Shown: positions 33,410 to 42,346, numbered from the stretch's first letter. The stretch: DNA of 64,000 bases from Andreprevotia sp. IGB-42 (GCF_009848685.1 NZ_WXTX01000011.1:101415-165414), one strand, 5' to 3'. The notes: a model not told the origin generated them from the sequence alone. Numbers and translations: made by a program.

Positions 33410-34132
33410 ATGAGCAAAAAACTACCTCTTTACCGCATTTTGCAGAATCAGGGCTTCGGCACCCGCAAGGGCTGCCAGTTGCTGATCGAAGACGGCGATG
33501 TCAGCGTTGCCGGAGAAGTCGTCACCAAGCCGAAGACCGAATTCGATCCGGTCGGGCTCGAGTTCAGCGTGTTCGACGAGCCGTGGCTGTATCGCGAGCA
33601 CGTGTATATCGCGCTGAACAAACCGGCCAACTTCGAGTGCTCGCGCAAGCCATCGCACCACCCCGGCGTGCATACGCTGCTGCCAGAGCAATTCACCTGG
33701 CGTGATGTGCAGCCGGTGGGACGGCTCGATCACGACACCACCGGCCTGCTGCTGTTGTCCGATCACGGCGCGTTCATCCACGCGCAAAGCCATCCCAAGC
33801 ATCACCAGCCCAAGGTCTACGTGGCCACGCTGGCCGAGCCGGGCGATCAGGCGCTGGTGGATGAACTGCTGGCGGGGGTGCAACTGCATGATGAGCCTGC
33901 ACCGATTGCCGCGCAGATTGCCCACCTGATCGATGCCACGCACCTGGAAATCGTCATCGACCAGGGCAAGTATCACCAGGTGAAGCGCATGCTGGCGGCT
34001 GCCGGCAACCATTGTGCTGCGCTGGCGCGCGCGCAGATCGGCGGGCTGTCGCTGGCGTCGCTCGATCTCGCCGAAGGCGAATGGTGCTATCTGGACGATG
34101 CACAACTGGCTATCCTCAACCGCGAAGACTGA
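33410..34132 (+). CDS. rsuA: 16S rRNA pseudouridine(516) synthase
   Basis: RsuA isomerises U516 of 16S rRNA. The 240-residue protein has an N-terminal S4 domain (~6-50, LQNQGFGTRKGCQLLIEDGD) and the RsuA/RluB catalytic domain with VGRLDHDTTGLLLLSDHG (~104-121), where the Asp after RL is catalytic. GKYHQVKRMLAAAGNHCAAL (~189-208) is the second conserved motif; the H-Q-V-K-R-M form is typical of RsuA rather than RluE. The start at 33410 removes an Arg-rich lead. A terminator follows. Confidence 0.9.
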   Translation: MSKKLPLYRILQNQGFGTRKGCQLLIEDGDVSVAGEVVTKPKTEFDPVGLEFSVFDEPWLYREHVYIALNKPANFECSRKPSHHPGVHTLLPEQFTWRDVQPVGRLDHDTTGLLLLSDHGAFIHAQSHPKHHQPKVYVATLAEPGDQALVDELLAGVQLHDEPAPIAAQIAHLIDATHLEIVIDQGKYHQVKRMLAAAGNHCAALARAQIGGLSLASLDLAEGEWCYLDDAQLAILNRED

Positions 34133-34185
34133 GCTTGCTGGCTGCTGGCAGGAGGATGTTGCTGATCCTGTGGCAGCGGCAATAA

Positions 34186-34210
34186 AAAACGGGGCATTCA
34201 GCCCCGTTTT
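34186..34210. terminator. Bidirectional terminator between rsuA and dsbA
   Basis: AAAACGGGGC (34186-34195) and GCCCCGTTTT (34201-34210) pair around ATTCA. T runs follow on both strands, so it serves the convergent rsuA and dsbA genes. Confidence 0.9.
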
Positions 34211-34223
34211 CTGTTTTACCGCC

Positions 34224-34892
34224 TTACTTCTTCTTGGCTGGCGCCGGCTTCTTGCCGCTGGCAGCGCGTTCGCGGGCCAGCAATTCATCCACCACCTTCA
34301 GCGCGGAATCATCTTCGCGGCCAGTCATCGACGGTGAAGTGATGTACTTGCCATTCACGAAGAACATCGGCACGCCATCCACCCCGTAGTCACGGCCCAT
34401 CTGATCGAGTTTGTTCAGCTGTTGCGTGGTGGAGAAGCCGTTGTAGTTGGCCTTGAACTTGTTCAGGTCGATGCCCTGCTTCTTCACCCAGTCGAACAGC
34501 ACTTCTTCGCGGCGCAATTCCAGGCCATCTTTCTGGATGGCATTGAACACGGCCTGCTGATACTTGGCTTCCACGCCCATCGATTGCAGCGCCAGGAAAA
34601 TCTTGGCATGACCTTCGATATCGGTACGGCCCGGCCAGTACACGTGTACACGGCGGAAGTTCACGTCCTTGGGCAGCTTGGCCGCCCATTCTTCAACGAA
34701 AGGCTCCACCTTGAAACAATGCGGGCAGCCATACCAGAAGAACTCCACCACTTCGAGCTTGCCAGCCTGCGCAACCGGTTGCGGCGTGGCCATTTTCTTG
34801 TAATCGGTGCCTTCGCGCAGCTCGGCAGCGCCGGCAGTGGCGGAGACAAAAGCAGCAAACAGGCCAACAGCGGCCAACCAGCGTTTGAACAT
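34224..34892 (-). CDS. dsbA: Periplasmic thiol:disulfide oxidoreductase
   Basis: DsbA puts disulfides into exported proteins. The 222-residue precursor has a signal peptide ending near AGAA (~23) and a thioredoxin fold with helical insert. The active site YGCPHCF has Cys 56 and 59, and the cis-Pro is in GVPMFFVNGKYITSPSM (~175-191). The C-terminal 20 residues are Lys- and Ala-rich (KKPAPAKKK), unlike E. coli DsbA but common in betaproteobacteria. GAGGAG lies 5-10 nt before the ATG. It follows the SPOR-protein gene on the same strand, as usual in this group. It may serve the type II secretion substrates and FtrD-type proteins. Confidence 0.95.
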   Translation of the reverse strand: MFKRWLAAVGLFAAFVSATAGAAELREGTDYKKMATPQPVAQAGKLEVVEFFWYGCPHCFKVEPFVEEWAAKLPKDVNFRRVHVYWPGRTDIEGHAKIFLALQSMGVEAKYQQAVFNAIQKDGLELRREEVLFDWVKKQGIDLNKFKANYNGFSTTQQLNKLDQMGRDYGVDGVPMFFVNGKYITSPSMTGREDDSALKVVDELLARERAASGKKPAPAKKK

Positions 34893-34950
34893 GGGTGCTC
34901 CTCGATGGATGCAGTTTATAAATGTGCTGACTAGATCAGCAAAAAACGAA

Positions 34951-35637
34951 TCAGTTCCCTTTCACCACGGTACTGTCCACCCCGTTGCTCTTCAACTGGC
35001 CGCGGGTTTTTTCCAGTTCGGTCAGACTGGTGAACGGGCCGATGCGCACGCGGTGCCAGATGCCCTTGTCGGCAAGGTCGGTGCTCTGGATGTTGGCCTC
35101 GATGCCCAGCAGCGCCAGCTTGGCCTTCAGATTATCTGCATCCTGCTCGCTCTGGAAAGCACCCACCTGCAGGTAAGCGCCCTTGGGCGCTTCCACTTTC
35201 ACGGGTGCAGTCGGCGCCACATCGGCTTTCTTGACTTCCGGCTTGTCGGTCTTGTCGTTGCCGTCATTGAGCTGCGGCAACACTTTGTAGAAATCCAGCG
35301 CCACGCCGCTCGCCGCGCTGGCTGCCGTGCTGGTGTTGCCTGCATTGCTGCCGCGCACCGGTGGTGCCGTCACGTCATCCTTGCCGGCGCCATTGGGGCG
35401 CAGGATTTCCGGGCCCTTTTCACCTCCGGCAGCCGGGGCCGAACCCACGGCATCCGGTGGCGTATCGGCAGTGGGCTTGTTCTGGAACGGGTTGCTGCCA
35501 CGGTTCAGGAAAAACGCCAGGCCTACGGCCACGGCCACGCCGCCCACCAGGCCGATCAAGAGGCCGGTAAACAGCGAGCTGCCGCCGCCGTCGGAACGGC
35601 TGCCGTTGCTGCGCGATTTCTTCATGTCGCGGGCCAT
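34951..35637 (-). CDS. FtsN-like SPOR-domain cell division protein
   Basis: The 228-residue protein has a short basic cytoplasmic tail (~1-20), one membrane helix (~23-44, LFTGLLIGLVGGVAVAVGLA), a low-complexity periplasmic linker (~50-150) and a C-terminal SPOR domain (~152-226, YLQVGAFQSEQDADNLKAKL ... WHRVRIGPFTS). SPOR domains bind denuded septal peptidoglycan; this layout is that of FtsN. The gene sits upstream of dsbA, as in many betaproteobacteria, although argS, often next in line, is not present here. ATG 35625 is an alternative start. Confidence 0.82.
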   Translation of the reverse strand: MARDMKKSRSNGSRSDGGGSSLFTGLLIGLVGGVAVAVGLAFFLNRGSNPFQNKPTADTPPDAVGSAPAAGGEKGPEILRPNGAGKDDVTAPPVRGSNAGNTSTAASAASGVALDFYKVLPQLNDGNDKTDKPEVKKADVAPTAPVKVEAPKGAYLQVGAFQSEQDADNLKAKLALLGIEANIQSTDLADKGIWHRVRIGPFTSLTELEKTRGQLKSNGVDSTVVKGN

Positions 35638-35956
35638 TTACATATTCTCCGGGCGCAAACGCCTCGCTGTGCCGGCGTATGCCGTCAGGTTTGATTGCCA
35701 TCATCAGCTTGCCGGCGCTGCGTTGCTTCAATTGCAAGGCTCGCCTGCCCCGCTTTGAAATGCCGCGCGCCAGCATGCCATGATGGCTCGTCGGCGGATT
35801 ATACGTGCGGTGGGGCGGATGCGAGGAGGCCGCATGTGTAAACCGTAACAAATTGCGTCAACGAGAATGCTTCTTGGTGCGTTTCTCAGGCGTAAGATTC
35901 GGCATTGATCCCGTTGTGCAGCGGCCAGGCCCGCTGTCCTTCTTTCAGGAATAGAG
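35638..35956. other. Divergent intergenic region between the SPOR gene and ftrA
   Basis: About 320 bp with no supported gene. It must hold promoters for both sides. I looked for a Fur box ahead of ftrA and found none; the best is a weak AGAA-TGC-TTCT inverted repeat near 35864-35874. No terminator or repeat stands out. Confidence 0.4.
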
Positions 35957-36499
35957 ATGAAAAAGACTGCTGTAGTCACATTCATGGCCGTTGCCGGCCT
36001 GATGCAAACCGTTGCCCACGCTGCTGAATATCCCATCGGCAAGCCGGCCATCAAGGGCGGCATGGAAATCGGCGCGGTATACCTGCAGCCGATCAAGATG
36101 GACCCGGAAGGGATGATGGCATCGGTCGCCAAGTCGGATGTGCATCTGGAAGCCGATATCCACGCAGTGAAGAACAACCCCAACGGCTTTGCCGAGGGTG
36201 AATGGATGCCCTACCTGCTGGTGAAATACGAAATCCAGAAGGTCGGCAGCAAGAACGTGATCAAGGGTGATTTCATGCCCATGGTTGCCAGCGACGGCCC
36301 GCATTACGGTGACAACGTGAAGCTGGAAGGCCCGGGCAAGTACAAGCTCAAGTACACCATCCTGCCACCGTCCGAGAACCCGATGGCGCATTTCGGCCGC
36401 CACGTGGACAAGGAAACCGGCGTGGGCCCATGGTTCAAGCCGTTCGAGCTCGATTACGAATTCACCTATGCCGGCGTCGGCAAGAAGGGCGGCTACTGA
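35957..36499 (+). CDS. ftrA: Periplasmic iron-binding protein FtrA (P19/Tp34 family)
   Basis: The 180-residue precursor has a signal peptide ending near AHAAEY (~23). The mature part matches P19-type Fe2+/Cu2+ binding proteins: YPIGKPAIKGGMEIGAVYLQ, MDPEGMM (metal-binding Met), HLEADIHAVKNNPNGFAEGEWMPYL with two His, GDFMPMVASDGPHYGDNVKL and HFGRHVDKETGVGPW. These His and Met residues bind copper and iron. It begins the ftrABCD operon and should collect ferrous iron in the periplasm. AGGA is 7 nt before the ATG. Confidence 0.93.
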   Translation: MKKTAVVTFMAVAGLMQTVAHAAEYPIGKPAIKGGMEIGAVYLQPIKMDPEGMMASVAKSDVHLEADIHAVKNNPNGFAEGEWMPYLLVKYEIQKVGSKNVIKGDFMPMVASDGPHYGDNVKLEGPGKYKLKYTILPPSENPMAHFGRHVDKETGVGPWFKPFELDYEFTYAGVGKKGGY

Positions 36500-36592
36500 T
36501 CCGGCCCCGGGACCGGAACTGTGCCCCGGCAGGACCGGTTTGCACTGGAGGCTGCCACGGCAGCCTCGAACCATTTGATAAGCGGAAGCGAA

Positions 36593-36913
36593 ATGCGTTA
36601 CTGGATGGCCATTGCAATGCTGGGTCTGGCCGCGCTGGCCCGGGCCGAAGACCTGCCCACGTTCAAGATCACCATCAAGGACGGCACGCTGTCGCCCGCG
36701 CGTATCGAGGCGCCGGCAGGCAAGCGTTTCAAGCTGGAGATTACCAATGCCGGCAAATCGCCGGTGGAGTTCGAAAGCATTTCTCTGCGCAAGGAAAAGG
36801 TGCTGGGCCCCGGCGTGACCTCGTTCGTGGTGGTCAACCCCACCAGCCCGGCCGAGCACGTGTTTTTCGATGATTTCCACCCGCAGGCCAAGGGCGTGCT
36901 GGTCATCAAGTAA
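36593..36913 (+). CDS. ftrB: Periplasmic cupredoxin-like protein FtrB
   Basis: The 106-residue precursor has a signal peptide (~1-17, ending LARAED). The mature part is a short cupredoxin-like beta-sandwich with FKITIKDGTLSPARIEAPAG and FKLEITNAGKSPVEFES, as in EfeO N-terminal and FtrB domains. It probably helps oxidise or hand over iron to the permease. The usual Cys-His type 1 copper ligands are not obvious; Glu, Met-poor sequence and a late His (AEHVFFDDFHPQ) may bind metal instead. It lies between ftrA and ftrC with short gaps. The longer frame from 36521 is not supported. Confidence 0.85.
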   Translation: MRYWMAIAMLGLAALARAEDLPTFKITIKDGTLSPARIEAPAGKRFKLEITNAGKSPVEFESISLRKEKVLGPGVTSFVVVNPTSPAEHVFFDDFHPQAKGVLVIK

Positions 36914-36930
36914 TCAAGGCGGTACCCCGT

Positions 36931-37749
36931 ATGGATCAGGTCCTGTTCATCGTCTGGCGCGAGAGTGTCGAGGCGCTGCTCGTTGTCGGCATCCTGTATG
37001 CATGGTTGAAAGCCAATCCGGTATCGGGCCAGCGTGGCCTGCGTTACCTGTGGGGTGGCGTGGCCGCCGGCCTCGTACTGTCCGGCTTCCTGGCGCTGCT
37101 GATCCTTGGCGTCTCCACGTTGCTGTCGGACGACGGCCAGCAGTATTTCCAGGCCGGCATGGCACTGGTGGCGGCCGCACTGGTGGTGCAGATGGTGTAC
37201 TGGATGCGCCGCCACGGCCGCACGCTCAAGCGCGAGCTGGAATCCGGTCTGGCGCAAAACGTGCAGCGCAACAACTGGTGGGGCTTGCTGATCCTGGTGA
37301 TGATCGCCGTTGCGCGCGAAGGCAGCGAGACGGTGGTGTTCCTGTACGGCACCCTCGCCACGGCCGAAGCCGGCCAACTGTGGCAATACGCCGCCGCCGG
37401 CGCGCTGGGGCTGCTGGCAGCATTCGTCACCTTCTGGCTGCTGCAACTGGGCGGCAAGTTGATCACCTGGCGGTTGTTCTTCCGCGTGACGGAAATCCTG
37501 CTGCTGCTGCTGGCGGGCTCGCTACTGGTCAGCGGGCTGGAAAAACTGGTGTCGGTTGGCCTCTTGCCCGGCGTGATCGATCCGCTGTGGGATAGCTCGG
37601 CGCTGCTCGAAGACAGCCATGGCGTCGGCAAGCTGCTGGCGGATTTTGCCGGCTACCGGGCGCTGCCAGCACTGTCGGTGCTGCTTGCATGGCTGCTGTT
37701 CTGGGCGGGCTCGGCGTTGCTGTTGCGCCGTGCCAGCAGCGCACGCTGA
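36931..37749 (+). CDS. ftrC: Iron permease FtrC (FTR1 family)
   Basis: The 272-residue inner-membrane protein has about seven helices and two REXXE iron-binding motifs: WRESVEALLVVGILYAW (RESVE, ~8-12) and AREGSETVVFLYG (REGSE, ~129-133), the hallmark of FTR1/EfeU permeases. It imports iron after oxidation by its periplasmic partners. Its stop overlaps the start of ftrD (TGATG), so the last two genes are translationally coupled. Confidence 0.93.
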   Translation: MDQVLFIVWRESVEALLVVGILYAWLKANPVSGQRGLRYLWGGVAAGLVLSGFLALLILGVSTLLSDDGQQYFQAGMALVAAALVVQMVYWMRRHGRTLKRELESGLAQNVQRNNWWGLLILVMIAVAREGSETVVFLYGTLATAEAGQLWQYAAAGALGLLAAFVTFWLLQLGGKLITWRLFFRVTEILLLLLAGSLLVSGLEKLVSVGLLPGVIDPLWDSSALLEDSHGVGKLLADFAGYRALPALSVLLAWLLFWAGSALLLRRASSAR

Positions 37750-39155
37750 TGGCATTGCAGCCGTCCACGCCGCCCGCCAGTGCCACGCCAGTGGCGTTTG
37801 CCGCACGCGTGGCGCGCGCGGGTGATTTCCTGCGCCAGCACAAGGTGGCACTGCGCAACCTGCAATGGGTCGTGGTGCTGGTTTACGCGTTGCTGCTGGT
37901 GGTGCCGGTATTCCTGCCGCTGCCGGATGAAAAAGCCCACCTCTTCAATAACCTCACCGTGGTCGCGCAGTTTGCGTTCTGGGGCATCTGGTGGCCATTC
38001 GTGCTGGTGTCCATGCCGCTACTGGGGCGTGCCTGGTGCGGCTGGCTCTGCCCGGAAGGCATGCTCACCGAGTGGGCGAGCGAACATGGCCGCAACAAAC
38101 CCATCCCCAAGTGGATGCGCTGGGGTGGCTGGCCATTCGTGGCGTTTGCGCTCACCACCATCTACGGCCAGCTCGTCAGCGTGTATCAATACCCGCTGGC
38201 CGTGTTGCTGGTGCTGGGCGGCTCCACCGCTGGCGCCATGCTGGTCGGCTACCTGTACGGGCGCGACAAGCGCGTGTGGTGCCGCTACCTGTGCCCGGTG
38301 AACGGCGTATTCAACCTGCTGGCCAAGCTGGCGCCGTGGCGCTACAAGGTGGACGAAGATGCGTGGCGTGCATCGCATGGCAAGAAGGTCATCCCGGTCA
38401 ATTGTGCGCCGCTGGTACCGTTGCGCCATATGCAGGGCGCGGGCGACTGCCACATGTGCGGCCGCTGTAGCGGTCACCGCGATGCCATACAGCTGGTTGC
38501 CCGCTCACCGGAAGAAGAAGTGGTGCAGGTGGAAAAAGGCGATGCCTGGCAGACCGCGCTGATCGTTTTCGGGTTGATGGGCCTCGCCACCGGCGCTTTC
38601 CTGTGGAGTGCCAGCCCGTGGCTGGTGGCCGCCAAGCAGTGGATTGCCACCTGGTTGATCGATCACGATATCTTGTGGCCGCTCAACGACAATGCGCCGT
38701 GGTGGCTGCTCACCCACTATCCGGACGTGGCCGACAGCTTCAGCTGGCTTGATGGCGCACTGATCCTTGCCTTCATCGCCGCAGGCGCCGCCGTGGTTGG
38801 CGGCACGCTGTATCTGGCATTGCTGCTGGCCGATCGTGTGTTGCCGCAACGCGGCCCGTTCAGCCTGCACAAGCTCGCGCAAAGCCTGATTCCCGCTGCC
38901 GGTTGCGGCGTATTCCTCGGCCTTACCGCCACCACCATCACCCTGCTCAAGCACGAAGGCATGAGCACCTACTGGGTGAACGATGTGCGCTTTGCGCTGC
39001 TGGCACTGGCGCTGGCATGGTCGCTGCGGCTGTTCTGGCGGCTCTCCGGCCTGCGTAGCGGCAGCATCCTGCGGCGTACCGCGGCGCTGTCCATTGTCGG
39101 GCTCGGACTTGCGCCGTTTGTCGCCGCCTGGCTGTTCTTCTTCGTCATCTGGTAA
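37749..39155 (+). CDS. ftrD: Polyferredoxin-like membrane protein FtrD
   Basis: The 468-residue protein has about eight membrane helices and cytoplasmic Fe-S cysteine clusters: WCGWLCPEGMLTEW (~97-110), WCRYLCPVNGVFNLLAKLAP (~177-196) and GDCHMCGRCSGHRDA (~237-251), the NapH/CcoG-like pattern. In FtrABCD systems it is thought to accept the electrons released when ferrous iron is oxidised during uptake. A C-terminal set of four further helices (~330-465) has no cysteines. The ATG at 37749 overlaps the ftrC stop; a frame to 37689 overlaps ftrC and is unlikely. Confidence 0.9.
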   Translation: MALQPSTPPASATPVAFAARVARAGDFLRQHKVALRNLQWVVVLVYALLLVVPVFLPLPDEKAHLFNNLTVVAQFAFWGIWWPFVLVSMPLLGRAWCGWLCPEGMLTEWASEHGRNKPIPKWMRWGGWPFVAFALTTIYGQLVSVYQYPLAVLLVLGGSTAGAMLVGYLYGRDKRVWCRYLCPVNGVFNLLAKLAPWRYKVDEDAWRASHGKKVIPVNCAPLVPLRHMQGAGDCHMCGRCSGHRDAIQLVARSPEEEVVQVEKGDAWQTALIVFGLMGLATGAFLWSASPWLVAAKQWIATWLIDHDILWPLNDNAPWWLLTHYPDVADSFSWLDGALILAFIAAGAAVVGGTLYLALLLADRVLPQRGPFSLHKLAQSLIPAAGCGVFLGLTATTITLLKHEGMSTYWVNDVRFALLALALAWSLRLFWRLSGLRSGSILRRTAALSIVGLGLAPFVAAWLFFFVIW

Positions 39156-39239
39156 AAACCAGATTCCCTTTGTTGCACTGCAGCGTGCACAATGAGCAAT
39201 GCGGTGATGCGGTGATGCGTACAGTGTGGTCTTTTGGGG

Positions 39240-39268
39240 CTGCCACGTAAGCACGAGACCCGTATAAT
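39240..39268 (+). promoter_or_regulatory. sigma-70 promoter of argH
   Basis: A perfect -10 TATAAT (39263-39268) is preceded at 17 bp by CTGCCA (39240-39245, 4/6 match). It lies 35 bp before the argH ATG, giving a leader of about 28 nt with AGGA ahead of the start. Confidence 0.7.
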
Positions 39269-39302
39269 CTCCCGTTTTGCTTTTTTCCTTACAGGATTCG
39301 CG

Positions 39303-40691
39303 ATGTCCGACGCAGCCAACAAAACCTGGTCAGGCCGTTTCAACGAGCCGGTCTCCGAGCTGGTGAAACGCTATACCGCTTCGGTGCACTTCGACAAGCG
39401 CATGGCTGAAGTGGACATCGAAGGCTCGCTGGCGCACGCCGCCATGCTGAACAAGTCCGGCGTGCTCAGCGATGACGATCTCGCAGCCATCCGCCAGGGC
39501 ATGGCCGACATCCTGGAAGACATCCGCGCCGGCCGCCTCGAGTGGAGCCTGGATCTCGAAGACGTGCACATGAATATCGAGCGCCGCCTCACCGACAAGA
39601 TCGGCGATGCCGGCAAGCGCCTGCACACCGGCCGCTCGCGCAATGACCAGGTGGCCACGGACATCCGCCTGTACCTGCGTGGCGCCACCGACGTGATCGT
39701 GGCGCTGGTGCACGAACTGCAGAAATCGCTGGTCGATCTGGCAGACCAGCACGCCGCCACCGTGATGCCCGGCTTTACCCACCTGCAGGTAGCGCAGCCG
39801 GTTACCTTCGGCCACCACATGCTGGCCTACGTGGAAATGCTCGGCCGCGATGCAGAGCGCTTCATCGATGCGCGTAAGCGCATCAACCGCCTGCCGCTGG
39901 GCTCGGCCGCGCTGGCCGGCACCACCTACCCGATCGATCGCGAATACACCGCGCAGCTGCTGGGTTTCGATGCGGTCTGTCAGAACTCGCTGGATGCTGT
40001 CAGCGACCGCGATTTTGCCATCGAATTCACCGCCGCCGCCGCGCTGACCATGACGCACCTCAGCCGCCTCTCTGAAGAGCTGGTGCTGTGGATGAGCCCG
40101 CGCTTCGGCTTCATCGACATCGCTGATCGCTTCTGCACCGGTTCGTCCATCATGCCGCAGAAGAAAAACCCGGATGTGCCCGAGCTGGTACGCGGCAAGA
40201 CCGGCCGCGTGAATGGTCACCTGGTGGCACTGCTCACGTTGATGAAATCGCAGCCGCTGGCGTACAACAAGGACAACCAGGAAGACAAGGAACCGCTGTT
40301 CGATACCGTCGATACGCTGACGGATACGCTGCGCATCTACGCCGACATGATGCGCGGCATCACCGTCAAGCCGGAAGCCATGGAGCGCGCGGTGAAGCAA
40401 GGCTTCGCCACCGCTACCGATCTGGCCGACTATCTCGTGAAGAAGGGCCTGCCGTTCCGCGATGCGCACGAAGCCGTGGCACTCGCGGTGCGTTACGCCG
40501 AAGAAAAGCGCAAGGACCTGTCCGAGCTGCAACTGGTTGAACTGCGCAGCTTCTCGTCGCTGATCGAAGCGGATGTGGTCGAGGTACTCACACCAGAAGG
40601 CAGCCTCGCCGCACGTGATCACGTGGGCGGCACTGCGCCCAAGCAGGTGCGTACGCAGATTGCCCGCTGGCGCGCGCTGCTGGCTGGCTAA
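39303..40691 (+). CDS. argH: Argininosuccinate lyase
   Basis: ArgH splits argininosuccinate into arginine and fumarate. The 462-residue protein is full length and shows TWSGRF at the start, [39 protein letters not shown] (~108-126), and the family signature [16 protein letters not shown] (~280-295), where the Ser is catalytic. Residues T/H in [19 protein letters not shown] bind substrate. The start at 39303 matches the family; a frame to 39234 would add a hydrophobic lead. It has its own promoter and terminator, so it is monocistronic. Confidence 0.97.
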   Translation: MSDAANKTWSGRFNEPVSELVKRYTASVHFDKRMAEVDIEGSLAHAAMLNKSGVLSDDDLAAIRQGMADILEDIRAGRLEWSLDLEDVHMNIERRLTDKIGDAGKRLHTGRSRNDQVATDIRLYLRGATDVIVALVHELQKSLVDLADQHAATVMPGFTHLQVAQPVTFGHHMLAYVEMLGRDAERFIDARKRINRLPLGSAALAGTTYPIDREYTAQLLGFDAVCQNSLDAVSDRDFAIEFTAAAALTMTHLSRLSEELVLWMSPRFGFIDIADRFCTGSSIMPQKKNPDVPELVRGKTGRVNGHLVALLTLMKSQPLAYNKDNQEDKEPLFDTVDTLTDTLRIYADMMRGITVKPEAMERAVKQGFATATDLADYLVKKGLPFRDAHEAVALAVRYAEEKRKDLSELQLVELRSFSSLIEADVVEVLTPEGSLAARDHVGGTAPKQVRTQIARWRALLAG

Positions 40692-40718
40692 GCCTCGCGG
40701 TTGGTGTCATCCCCGATA

Positions 40719-40748
40719 ACCCCCTGTGCCACAGGGGGTTATTCTTTT
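40719..40748 (+). terminator. Rho-independent terminator of argH
   Basis: AACCCCCTG (40719-40727) and CAGGGGGTT (40733-40741) form a strong stem, followed by ATTCTTTT. It ends 28-57 bp after the argH stop. Confidence 0.85.
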
Positions 40749-40803
40749 GGGAAGGCCCATCGTTTGGATTTGCCCTCTTTTTCAATACCGTTCCAGGAAA
40801 CAA

Positions 40804-41286
40804 ATGACCGCCGCCCAGCCCCTCGTCTGGCAGTGGTACGGCTTCGATGATTTCGATGCCCGCACGCTGTATGCCTATATCAAACTGCGTACCGACATTT
40901 TCGTGGTCGAGCAAAACTGCGCGTATGCAGAGCTGGATAACCTCGATCTGCTGGCCCGGCACCTGCTGGGCCGCAATGCAGCGGGGGAAACCCAGGCCTG
41001 CCTGCGGCTGGTGCCGCCCGGCCTCAAATACCCGGAGCCTTCGCTTGGCCGCGTGGCCATCGCCCCGGCGCAGCGCGGCAGCGGTGCCGGCCACGCGCTG
41101 ATTGCCGAGGGCCTGCGTGAAGCGGACGCCCGCTATCCGGGCCTTGCCCACCAGATCGGCGCCCAGGCACATCTGGCGTCGTTTTACGGCAAGCATGGCT
41201 TCGTGCAGGTGGGGGCGATCTACGATGAAGACGGAATCCCGCATATCGATATGCTTCGCGCGCCGCTTGCGGTAGCCTCTGTGTAA
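40804..41286 (+). CDS. GNAT acetyltransferase, ElaA type
   Basis: The 160-residue protein matches ElaA-like acetyltransferases: WQWYGFDDFDARTLYAYIKL, RTDIFVVEQNCAYAELDNLD (~30-50), CLRLVPPG, and the acetyl-CoA loop GRVAIAPAQRGSGAGHALIAE (~80-100), with ASFYGKHGFVQVGAIYDEDGIPHIDM near the end. AGGA lies 7 nt before the ATG at 40804. The substrate of ElaA proteins is not known. It is followed 70 bp later by the lipoyl-like gene, possibly as an operon. Confidence 0.9.
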   Translation: MTAAQPLVWQWYGFDDFDARTLYAYIKLRTDIFVVEQNCAYAELDNLDLLARHLLGRNAAGETQACLRLVPPGLKYPEPSLGRVAIAPAQRGSGAGHALIAEGLREADARYPGLAHQIGAQAHLASFYGKHGFVQVGAIYDEDGIPHIDMLRAPLAVASV

Positions 41287-41356
41287 CAGCCGGGCCTGTC
41301 CGCAACCGCGCGACATGCCGGCCAACCCGCTTCTCCAACCCGCTGGCGTAGAACCG

Positions 41357-41869
41357 ATGCCTGAAATCATTTCCCACATGATCTGCGCGCCCGAATTCGA
41401 CGGCGCAGCCCGCGTCACCGAACTGCACGTGGCCAATGGCGACTGGGTGCCGCACGATGGCAAGCTGGCCACCATCGCGTGGGAAGATGGCGTTGCTGTC
41501 GTGCACGCACCGGATGAAGGCAGTGTGTCGTCGCTGCTGGTGGCAGTGGGCGATGAACTCGGCAGCGGTGAATTGCTGCTGATGATGGAAATCGAGGAAA
41601 AAGACAGCGGCTGGCTGCCGGATGATCTGGGCCCTGCCTGCGCCATCCCTACGCTGGCGGCACCGCCCGCGCCAGCCCCCGCAAGCGCCTCCCCGCAGGC
41701 ATCCCGGCCAGCACTGCCGGCGGGTGATGTGTTGCAGGTCAGCTATGCGGCAGCTTCGCTGGCGGCCCGGCTGGGCGTGGATCTGGGGGTCGTTGCGCCG
41801 GGTGCCTCAGGCGTGATCGATACCGCAGATGTGGAACGCTATGTGCGTGGCCGCTTGGGCGGGCACTGA
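41357..41869 (+). CDS. Orphan lipoyl-like domain joined to an E3-binding-like domain, lipoylation lysine absent
   Basis: The 170-residue protein has a biotinyl/lipoyl-like hammerhead at ~1-80 (ELHVANGDWVPHDGKLATI, then APDEGSVSSLLVAVGDELGS), a Pro/Ala linker (~86-122) and a segment at ~128-165 (SYAAASLAARLGVDLGVVAP, DTADVERYV) that resembles the peripheral-subunit-binding domain of E2 acyltransferases. The catalytic domain is missing. At the ETDKA position the sequence reads AWEDG, so the lysine that carries lipoate is replaced by Asp 44. It is thus not a normal E2. The start could also be 41315. Function unknown. Confidence 0.65.
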   Translation: MPEIISHMICAPEFDGAARVTELHVANGDWVPHDGKLATIAWEDGVAVVHAPDEGSVSSLLVAVGDELGSGELLLMMEIEEKDSGWLPDDLGPACAIPTLAAPPAPAPASASPQASRPALPAGDVLQVSYAAASLAARLGVDLGVVAPGASGVIDTADVERYVRGRLGGH

Positions 41870-41884
41870 GGCACCGCCGTAAAC

Positions 41885-42346
41885 CTAGCGCCCCAGCTTG
41901 TCGCCAAAGTTCACCAGTACCACGCCACCCACCACCAGCGCTGCACCCAGTAGCCGCGCAACACCGATCTCGCGCACCGGCATGCCCAGCCAGCCATAGC
42001 GATCAAACAACAGCGAAACCAGCACCTGCCCGGCGATCAGCAGCAACATCATCGCTGCCACGCCGATACGCGGCGCCAGCAAGGTGGTGCCGAACACGAT
42101 CAACGCCCCCATCGCGCCGCCGGCATACATCCAGCCATCTGCCTGCAGCCACTGCGCGCGCTCCGGCCAGCGCTGGCCGCTCAGCAACAATGCTGCTGCC
42201 AGCGCAACGCTGCCCACTACGAACGACACCAGCGCCGCCAGCAGCGTGCTGCCACCCAGCTGGTTCTGCAGCTGGCTGTTGATGGCGGCTTGCAATGGCA
42301 TCACCAGGCCAATGGCCAGCGCAAACAGGAAGTACAGGATAGGCAT
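41885..42346 (-). CDS. DMT-family membrane protein, YdcZ type
   Basis: The 153-residue protein has five predicted helices and the YdcZ (DUF606) pattern: LYFLFALAIGLVMPLQAAIN at the start, NQLGGSTLLAALVSFVVGSV, YAGGAMGALIVFGTTLLAPR, GVAAMMLLLIAGQVLVSLLF and DRYGWLGMPVREIGVARLLG. Such half-size carriers probably dimerise; some export small metabolites. Its stop is 15 bp from that of the convergent lipoyl-like gene. Substrate unknown. Confidence 0.85.
   Translation of the reverse strand: MPILYFLFALAIGLVMPLQAAINSQLQNQLGGSTLLAALVSFVVGSVALAAALLLSGQRWPERAQWLQADGWMYAGGAMGALIVFGTTLLAPRIGVAAMMLLLIAGQVLVSLLFDRYGWLGMPVREIGVARLLGAALVVGGVVLVNFGDKLGR

Noticed and set aside
35860..35880. Fur box ahead of ftrA
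   Set aside because: Only a short AGAA/TTCT repeat is seen; it does not match the 19-bp GATAATGATAATCATTATC consensus well enough.
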